A stretch of DNA of 64,000 nt from Zingiber officinale (lineage: Eukaryota > Streptophyta > Magnoliopsida > Zingiberales > Zingiberaceae). Below, piece after piece: positions 57,348 through 64,000 of this stretch. The translations under genes and the position numbers were made by a program. Below the pieces are notes generated by a model that did not search any database, had not been told where the DNA came from, and was given only the letters and a program-made list of their open reading frames with translations. Positions within the stretch are counted from its first letter, which is position 1. Every line of letters starts with the position of its first letter. The stretch is taken from positions 56,700,722 through 56,764,721 of the forward strand of contig NC_056000.1 in the NCBI RefSeq assembly GCF_018446385.1, given 5' to 3'.

Positions 57348-59764
57348 TGTTAGGATGTATACTAAAAGCCTAGCTTTTGGTATAAACATTTATCTAGAAA
57401 TAAGAATCACATTGGTCAAATGTCTACATTTACGATAAATGTAGTTGCTCAATTAATTTATTTTGTAGATAACATGGTGTGTGGTGACACACACAGAAGA
57501 TCATGATATCGGTTCCTTATAAATTATAAACAGTAGCTCACGACCAAGATGGAAAGGAACAAACCATTGGAAGGTCATAGTGTAATTAGGTATTAGTTTA
57601 TCTTAACTATATAATTACACTAGTACACTTAGAGTATATTGAGTAGGACCATTTGAGGTCGTTCCTTTTATACTGACTTTATGAAGGAACAAAGACCTCA
57701 GTTATTATGAAAGTGTGTGCTCTTAATCCTAATATAATAACAAGCACATATATTTGATATTTATTTCTTTAATTTATCAATGGGTGAGATTTAGTTCGAT
57801 GAATCAATAAGCCCGATAAGTTGGGAAATGATATCACTTATAGTGTGTGTTGTTGATTATAGAAGGAAACTATGTCCTAGTAATCTAGGTTGATAATGTC
57901 CCCAAGATGAGCTCATAAAAATTGTCATGTTAAACCCTGCAGGTGGACTTAGTCCGACATGACGATAAGGTTGAGTGGTATTATTCTTGGATTAAGATAT
58001 TAATTAAATGAGTTGTCAGTAACTCACTTAATTAGTGGACATTCGACATCTTAAACACAGGGAGACTAACATACTCATAATAAGAAGGAGCCCAAAAATA
58101 TAATTTGGGATTGGTGCGGTAGTTCAATAATAGTTCTCTAGTGGAATGAATTATTATTGATAAAATTAAGTTGTGTGTTCGGGGCGAACACGGGATGCTT
58201 AATTTTATCGGGAGACCAAAACCAATTCCTCCTCTCGGTCCCTATCGTAGCCTCTTATTTATAGAGTACTATACCCACCTATACCCACCTTCTATACCCA
58301 CCTAAAGGGGGTCGGCCAAGCTAGCTTGGAATCAAGCTAGGGCCGACCTAAGCATGGTTTAGGGTGGTCGGCCCTAGCTTGAACCCAAGCTAGAGGGGGT
58401 CGGCCATAATTAAATTAAAAAGAATTTTAATTTTAATTTTTATTATGTGAAAGATATAATTTATTAAAGAGAATTAAAATTAAAATATCTCTCTTAAAAG
58501 GATCTACAAAAGATTAAAGAAACAGATTATATCTCTTTCCTTATTTGTAGATTGGAAAGATATTTTATTTTTTCTTTAAAAATTATTCACATGTTGAAAA
58601 ATTAAAACTATAGAAATTTCTTTTTATCAACCATGAAGGGATATTTGAAGAGAAATTTTTATTTTTAAAATTTCCGGAAACAAATTAGGAAGTTTTAATT
58701 TGTTGATTGAAACTTGTCTAATTTGCCTCTCTATGATGTGGCCGGCCATTAAGAGTTTAATTGGAAAATTTTATTTTATTTTTCTCAATTAAATCATGTC
58801 AAGGAAATTAAGAAAATTTTATTGTAATTAAATTTCCTAATTTACCAAGGTTAAGGAATATAAAAGAAGGGGTAGGGGTGCCTTCATGGTGAACAACCTC
58901 TATTATTTTTCCTCCCTCTCTTATTCCTTGGTGTGGCCGGCCAACATCCTCTCCCTCTCTTCCTCTTTGTGGTGGCCGAAACATCCCTCTTGCTTGGAGC
59001 TCTTGTGGTGGTCGGATACTACTTGGAGAAGAAGAAGAAGAAGGAGAGAAAGCTTGCATCCCTTGGAGCTTGGTTGGTGTTTTTCTTCTTCCTTGGTGAA
59101 GCTCTCTTGTGTTGGCCGAACCTAGCTAGGAGGAGAAAAAGGTTCATTGGTGGTTTCTCATCTCGGAAGATCGTTGCCCACACAACGTCCGAGGTTAGAA
59201 GAGGAATACGGTAGAAGATCTAGAGGTCTTTCTAAAAGGTATAACTAGTAATTTTTCTTTCTGCATCATACTAGTTATTTTTGGAAATAATACCAAATAC
59301 AAGAGGTTTACGATTCTAGTATTTCGAATATGTTTTTCGATGTTGTGTTCTTTTGTTTTATTTTTCCTTGTGATTTGATTGTTCCTTTCGGTTAACCTAA
59401 AATTATTTTAGGAAATTAAATATTAGCTTTCCATAAAAGGTTTTGTCTAGTCGGTGGTGGTTGCTCCCATATCCAAGAAGGTCATGTGCCTCGCCACGTC
59501 AGTACTGGGAACCAATTATGGAAATTAATATTTAATGGAATTAATAACTTAAGGTGATTTGGATCGAACGTGTTAAGTTCCGCAGGAGATCCAAGTCTAA
59601 ACCTAAAAGAACAAATAGATTAAGCTTTGGATCAAACGTGTTAAGTTTCGCAAGCGATCCAAAATTTAATTTAAAAGAACACATGGTAGCTAGGAAAACG
59701 TTCAGACCTTTGTACAAAATTTTTGTACAGTGGAACCTCTAGGTTTTCCGAGTAGCAACCAACA
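57348..59764 (+). repeat. Copia 5' LTR (2,417 bp)
   Basis: TGTTAGGATG ... GTAGCAACCAACA followed by a primer-binding site. It is the intact relative of the split LTR at 12886-44082 and shows the uninterrupted Tat-B target (…ATTAG… near 57730 on the minus strand). Near its end lies the palindrome TGTACAAAATTTTTGTACA (59711-59729). Short reading frames inside are not conserved as proteins. Confidence 0.85.
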
Positions 59765-59766
59765 AT

Positions 59767-59778
59767 TGGTATCAGAGC
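59767..59778 (+). other. Copia primer-binding site and start of internal region
   Basis: TGGTATCAGAGC two bases after the LTR matches the initiator-Met tRNA complement. Internal copia sequence continues only to about 59842 and then joins the 439-bp repeat, so gag and pol are absent. Confidence 0.85.
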
Positions 59779-59842
59779 TAGGGTTATGCCTCTGTCTATT
59801 TGGTATTAGTTTATTTATTCACATGTCATACATAATTTAGGC

Positions 59843-60281
59843 ATAACAATTAATAATAAATATGCGTACAGTCTCCTGGATATATATCATATAAAAAAAT
59901 GCAAAACTGTAAGGAGCAGGAGTATCTGTACTAACCAGGACTTGGGTATAGGGATAACAAGGTCGTCAGACCCAGAGTATCATAAATCCTGTATGCATGT
60001 CAAACAAATGCATCCACCAAATATGCAGCATATAAAGTGCAGCAAACACAAGCAATAAATGGGGGCAGTGCATATGATGCAACATGTCCTGGTCACCCCT
60101 GACGCCAGTCAACCGTCTCACACTCGATGGTGATACCGAGTGGGTAGGGCTGTGACAACCATGCACTCTGTCATCACTACTCCTGAGTGACCGAGTGAAC
60201 GGGATGCTGTCGGAGTACACCTATCCTCCTTATCCCAAATCATAAGTGGAGGAGCTCAATGCTCTCATCTCCCTGAGACAA
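59843..60281. repeat. 439-bp direct repeat, copy 2
   Basis: Same 439 bp as 55174-55612. The left junction is with copia leader sequence (GGC/ATAACAATT) and the right junction with CACTACAACAAAAACC. Confidence 0.9.
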
Positions 60282-60620
60282 CACTACAACAAAAACCCTC
60301 ATAGACATCGGTTTTCCACCGGTGTCTATTTCATTTTCGACCGATGTCTATGAAGCCGATGTTAAAAGTCTGCCATTTTAGACATCGGGTTAAAACCGGT
60401 GTAGTATCACTTAACGACACCGGTCTTCGAATCGGTTATTAACCGGTGTAGTATCACTTAACGACACTGTTTCATCAACGGTGTAAAACCGATGTAATAT
60501 TGTATGTTAATAACACCAGTTTTGGCAGCGATAAATGGCCGATGTGATATTAGTTAATAACACCGGTTTTACAGCGGTGGAAAACCGATGTAATATGTAT
60601 ATTTTTTAACAGCACAAATT
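60282..60620. repeat. CACTA left terminus and subterminal repeats
   Basis: CACTACAACAAAAA terminus, then repeated GACATCGGTTTTCCACCGGTG, AACCGGTGTAGTATCACTTA (twice) and related ACACCGG/CCGATGT motifs, alternating in orientation. The terminus is the mirror of the one at 11686-11700, but the subterminal motif differs (ACATCGG versus ACAACGG), so the two elements belong to different subfamilies. Confidence 0.75.
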
Positions 60621-60863
60621 TGATTTTCGAAATAATGAAAACCCGACAATAATAAAAAAAAAACACAAATATTCACAAATTATACAAATATTCTTCATTC
60701 AACAATATCCATAAAATACACAAATATTCACAAATTATATAAATAATCTTCTTACAACAGTATCCATAAAATACTCAAACATTCTTTTTACATCAAAAGC
60801 TAACTAATAGATATCAAAATCAAGGTAGAACATTCTTTTAACACATCAAGGTAGAACCGCACT

Positions 60864-60944
60864 TCAAATGTAATCTAGCATGCATCCAGCCCACTCGAAC
60901 TGTACTTCATCAATTTCAACTCTGGAATACTTGAGATTTGTAAA
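60864..60944 (-). pseudogene. Terminal-exon-like segment (unrecognised protein)
   Basis: A TTTTTACAG acceptor precedes 26 open codons (including KYSRVEIDEVQFEWAGC, MLDYI) and TGA. The composition looks like genuine protein sequence. I do not recognise the gene. It is downstream of, and in the same orientation as, the kinase exons, but does not match the next CDKB exon. It may come from a third captured gene. Confidence 0.35.
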
Positions 60945-61601
60945 CTGTAAAAACACATAAATCCATCATATGTCAAATAACTAAAAGAAATGCGTACATG
61001 TATCAAATAAAATAGAATACTGAGTTTTTAAAGGCTGCTGTGGAAGATAACGAATATAACATAGAATCTAAAACTTTCATATATGACACTTAGTATATGC
61101 TGCTTAGAATATAACATAGATAATTTTCTCCTTCTAATTCAAGTGTACAGATTGATGAGGAGCAGTAGACAGAGTGCAACAGCCACGCTAGTGTTACTGG
61201 CAGAGCAAAGAATTGCCATCTGATAAAAAAAAAATGTTCTAACATGAGCAATGCTCCAATTCGATCTAAGAAATTCCAAGAATAACAGAGGAACTCAGAT
61301 CGACCTGCAAGGAAAAGATAAAGGGGAAACACTTGAATGCTTCTGATATGGAAAAAAGGTAGTGGAACACAAAGAAGGGAGATCAGATACGTAGAAAACT
61401 CAAAGAAAAATTAGTTTTTAAGAGATGAAATGTAGAATTAGACCACAAGCATAGGTTATCAGATAAGTTCTGCAGTGACTAAACACTTAAGGAAAATGTC
61501 ATATCAGATATCTTACATTCAAACAAATTTTGCCGTGAAAACTGGAAAGCTAGGTATTTTCAAATGTTGTGCTTTCCAATACAAGCTAAAAGATATGTGA
61601 C
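60945..61601. other. Intron-like or intergenic sequence within the CACTA element
   Basis: AT-rich. A possible exon after an ATCAG acceptor near 61220 (MAILCSASNTSVAVALCLLL) is too weak to call. The next CDKB exon (with the WYRAPE motif) was looked for here and not found. Confidence 0.4.
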
Positions 61602-62197
61602 CTCGTGCGTGTATTTTTTGAGGGGAATGGTGAAAGCACGACTGAGTCCAAGATCCACAACTTTTAGTATCATAGTCTTGCGGTCCATTAAAAGATTGTG
61701 AGGCTTAAGATCCCTGCAAAATTAAGGAGCAAATTATTCAACAAGATCTTATCTTTAACATACTGAAACAAGATGGTGAATGAGTTTTTTCCAACCTGTG
61801 CAACACTCCATGACCATGACAGAATGAAATTCCTTTGCAGAGTTGATACATCAAAATCTACAGCAAGAGACCTTGTGAGAATCTAAAAGTACCATAATTT
61901 ATCAAATATTTAGTGTCCTATCCCTAGTGGAAGCAGAGAAATTTTCTGCCCTAAAATTCATGTTGTTGATGCACAATTGACATCTTTTAAAGAACCTTTC
62001 AAGAAACAGAGAGAAATCATGATGCTGTTCAACAACCTCTTGGTAACGAGGATTTCAACAAATTTTGATGCATCATATTGGGTGGTAGAAAAAAAAATCA
62101 GCTCTTAAATTAATTTTTACCTTAACAGTCATTAGTGGCATCATTTCATGGCTCTGGCGGAAACTTCTGATGTACTTTTTCAGATCCGTGAATTCAC
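61602..62197 (-). pseudogene. B-type cyclin-dependent kinase fragment (three exons)
   Basis: Three consecutive minus-strand exons match a plant CDKB2-type mitotic kinase. The first (about 62197-62121) encodes DLKKYIRSFRQSHEMM ending TVK with donor AAG/GTAAAA. The second (61857-61796) encodes ILMYQLCKGISFCHGHGVLH. The third (61713-61602) encodes the catalytic loop and DLG region ([32 protein letters not shown]). Phases agree across both introns and the HRD...N and D-G residues are intact. The N-lobe (Gly-rich loop, PSTAIRE-type helix) and everything after THE are missing. It is a captured fragment rather than a working kinase. Confidence 0.82.
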
Positions 62198-62780
62198 ATA
62201 AATCTTCCTTCATTCTTAAACCTCATAAATCTAAGCAGCATGGAGGAGGCATGATTATAATTAAACTTCCACATAATCAATAGATGTGAATTCACATTCT
62301 GTGATCCGAATACATTAACACTAATTTATTGAAAGGTTCATTAAACATGAGATTGAAAAGGAACATGAATTCTTCCAAAAAAAAAAAACAATGCTCCAGC
62401 TCAAAGGAGGTGCAAAATGTGGGCTAGAGAGCACCTCGAACCTTGGCCTGCATATTCCTTGACCTCTTAGATATAACTACAATCTTGGTAAAAATTAAAC
62501 AGAATCAAAGCAAAAGGAATAATATTTATCCAACTCCAAGGCATCAAAAGAAAATCAGAATATCAATGGAAAAAGTAACACATGAACAATAGAACAATGT
62601 CATAACCAATTCCAAGGAAGCCCACATATTACTATAATGGCCTCAAGTAACTAACATGAATTACTGACGATATACCGGCATCAATTAAACAAAAGATATG
62701 GCAAAAAATCTCTGGACGTGTACAAGAAAAATCTTGCAAATTTTTAAAAAATTGAAAAGTGTCAGAAAGATCAGCATGTA
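62198..62780. other. Spacer between the kinase and ERGIC2-like fragments
   Basis: AT-rich sequence with an A-tract near 62380 and no exon recognised. Both fragment junctions (loss of CDKB N-lobe exons, loss of the ERGIC2 last exon) fall here. Confidence 0.45.
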
Positions 62781-63713
62781 CCTGTTAAAGCAAATGTGCC
62801 ACCAAGCACGGCACATAGCCAAGTTAGGAAATGAAGAAAACTATGTCGTTCTTCTCTTATTGTCACCGTAATAGGTGACAGATCATACAAGAAGAAAACA
62901 GCTATTCAAAGGAAAAGGGAAAAATGAGGTTAAAATTCTACCCAAAAAAAAAAAAAATCATTTTGTATGTTAAATTAGTATGACGCTTGAGACATTGACC
63001 TGGCCATGACCTATCAAAGTCACGCATTGGCACAAAGTATTCTGTGACAGAAAACTGGTTTGTAGGCAACACTTCTTTAGAGAGGTATCTGTATTCCGTT
63101 GGAACAATCTGCATTGAATTACCAATTAACCTCTTTCTTGTCTTTTAGAAGGAAAAGGTAGTACTACAAGATTGAATCTAAAGACAATCGAAAACTAGTG
63201 TTCTACATATTATATTAATTAAAAGAGCAAAATCAAAAAGGTTATAGATCACTACACAAACTGTGTAGAAAATAAGATGTGGCTAGAGTTTGACAAAACC
63301 ATAACAGACTAAGTAGTAATGTAAACGCCAGGACGTGAGGTTTAACAATATATATTTATCTCACTACAGGGAGAGTAAATTTCTCAGTTGAAATCACAGA
63401 AAAATACAAGTAAATGAGTGCTACTTTTGCTAATGCAGGTTAATCCAATAAATGAAACCAAAAATGGTAGGTTGAAAAATCAAAAGATAAAATTTTTGTT
63501 TAATGAGATATAAGAAAAGCCTCAGATGTCAAGAAAAAAAAAACATCGTAGTACAATCCTGCAATTAGATGAAAGGGCAGAAACAACCTTTATATAATAC
63601 TTGAACGTTCCACTTGTATCATCTAGTATCCTTGCATTTCCATCAAGAGGATTATGGATCCCTGGATACTTTGGTCCAAAAGACAAATCATGAATCACAT
63701 GACTTACATTCAC
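62781..63713 (-). pseudogene. ERGIC2/Erv41-like ER vesicle protein fragment (three exons)
   Basis: Exon 63713-63588 encodes VNVSHVIHDLSFGPKYPGIH and ends TFKYYIK with donor AAG/GTTGTT. Exon 63108-63000 encodes IVPTEYRYLSKEVLPTNQFS and ends FDRSWP. Exon 62901-62781 encodes FFLYDLSPITVTIREERHSF and ends GGTFALT. All acceptors and donors are GT-AG and the phases join in frame with no stop. This matches the C-terminal luminal half of plant ERGIC2/Erv41-type proteins, which cycle between ER and Golgi as cargo receptors. The final transmembrane exon is not found to the left; earlier exons, if any, lie beyond the window edge. Confidence 0.8.
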
Positions 63714-64000
63714 CTAGATCAATATACGAGAATGGAAAGATATTAATATGCACGTTACTATAGGAAGACATTGAATCTACTAGCATAGTTGGATCCATAT
63801 AGAGTCTCTTCCTTTGACCAACTCCACTTAGTTGGAGTCTTGCTTCGTACCAAGGGGTGTTAAAAATTAATGAAAAACCGTTTGGATCTAGCAACAATTG
63901 TTAATTTAGCTATTTGATGACTATTTATTTCTTCATGAAAGTTTGGATCTTTCTAATGAGAAAATGCCACATGTATGAATGCTTCAGAAATTTCAAAATT
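63714..64000. other. Window edge, upstream side of the ERGIC2-like fragment
   Basis: Probably intronic sequence of the captured gene or transposon sequence; no exon recognised. Confidence 0.35.

Larger units (their letters stand above)
60282..64000. mobile_element. CACTA DNA transposon, left part, carrying host gene exons
   Basis: The left terminus CACTACAACAAAAACC interrupts the 439-bp repeat exactly after GAGACAA. The first 330 bp hold many ACATCGG/CCGGTGT-type subterminal motifs (60300-60620). The remainder to the window edge contains no transposase sequence that I recognise, but has minus-strand exons of an unknown gene, a CDKB kinase and an ERGIC2-like protein. The right terminus is outside the window. 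Presence of spliced fragments of unrelated genes in one orientation fits a gene-capturing CACTA. Confidence 0.7.

Overview
The window is nuclear DNA of a flowering plant. It carries plant LTR-retrotransposon lineages (Ty3/gypsy Tat and chromovirus, Ty1/copia), CACTA transposon ends, short AT-rich spliceosomal introns, and plant CAF1, CDKB and ERGIC2-type coding sequence. A monocot, perhaps Zingiberales-like, is only an impression. Almost all of it is transposon sequence. The one complete ordinary host gene is an intronless CAF1-type deadenylase at 52811-53692 (minus).

Left part (1-12885). Positions 1-9365 hold a decayed minus-strand Tat-type gypsy element (Tat-A): integrase cut by the window edge, RNase H, RT, protease, gag, primer-binding site, then an LTR (5023-6444). 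Directly behind that LTR lies the 3' internal end of a second copy (6445-9365) with genes antisense to the element. Positions 9366-11700 end in a CACTA-type terminus with ACAACGG/CCGTTGT subterminal repeats. Positions 11701-12885 are unassigned sequence plus a probable copia LTR fragment.

Middle (12886-44082) is a Russian-doll nest, with target duplications at each junction. A minus-strand copia LTR (12886-15119 and 43700-44082) is split by an 18.2-kb Tat element, Tat-B (15120-43694, minus). The upstream LTR of Tat-B is in turn split by a plus-strand chromovirus (33129-43472, perfect ATACA duplication). The chromovirus has lost RT and RNase H but keeps gag-protease-integrase in one 803-codon frame, followed by a frame-shifted chromodomain. 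Tat-B carries gag, protease, RT/RNase H and integrase on the minus strand, all with nonsense changes. On the opposite strand, between integrase and 3' LTR, it has a small TATA-preceded ORF and two tandem, diverged three-exon antisense genes. Those two genes share intron phases and a common domain order (Transposase_28-like, Pro/Ser-rich, coiled coil).

Right part (44083-64000). A copia element reduced to LTRs and gag (to 47579) is followed by copia 3' ends, a solo LTR with CAATT duplications (47837-49096), a 1.69-kb copia LTR (49226-50914) and chromovirus LTR debris. After CAF1 come further LTR debris, a 2.4-kb copia 5' LTR (57348-59764), and a 439-bp direct repeat (55174-55612 and 59843-60281). 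The second repeat copy is interrupted by the left end of a CACTA element (60282 to the window edge). Inside that CACTA, on its minus strand, lie well-preserved exons of two unrelated host genes, an ERGIC2/Erv41-like cargo receptor and a B-type cyclin-dependent kinase. This looks like gene capture.
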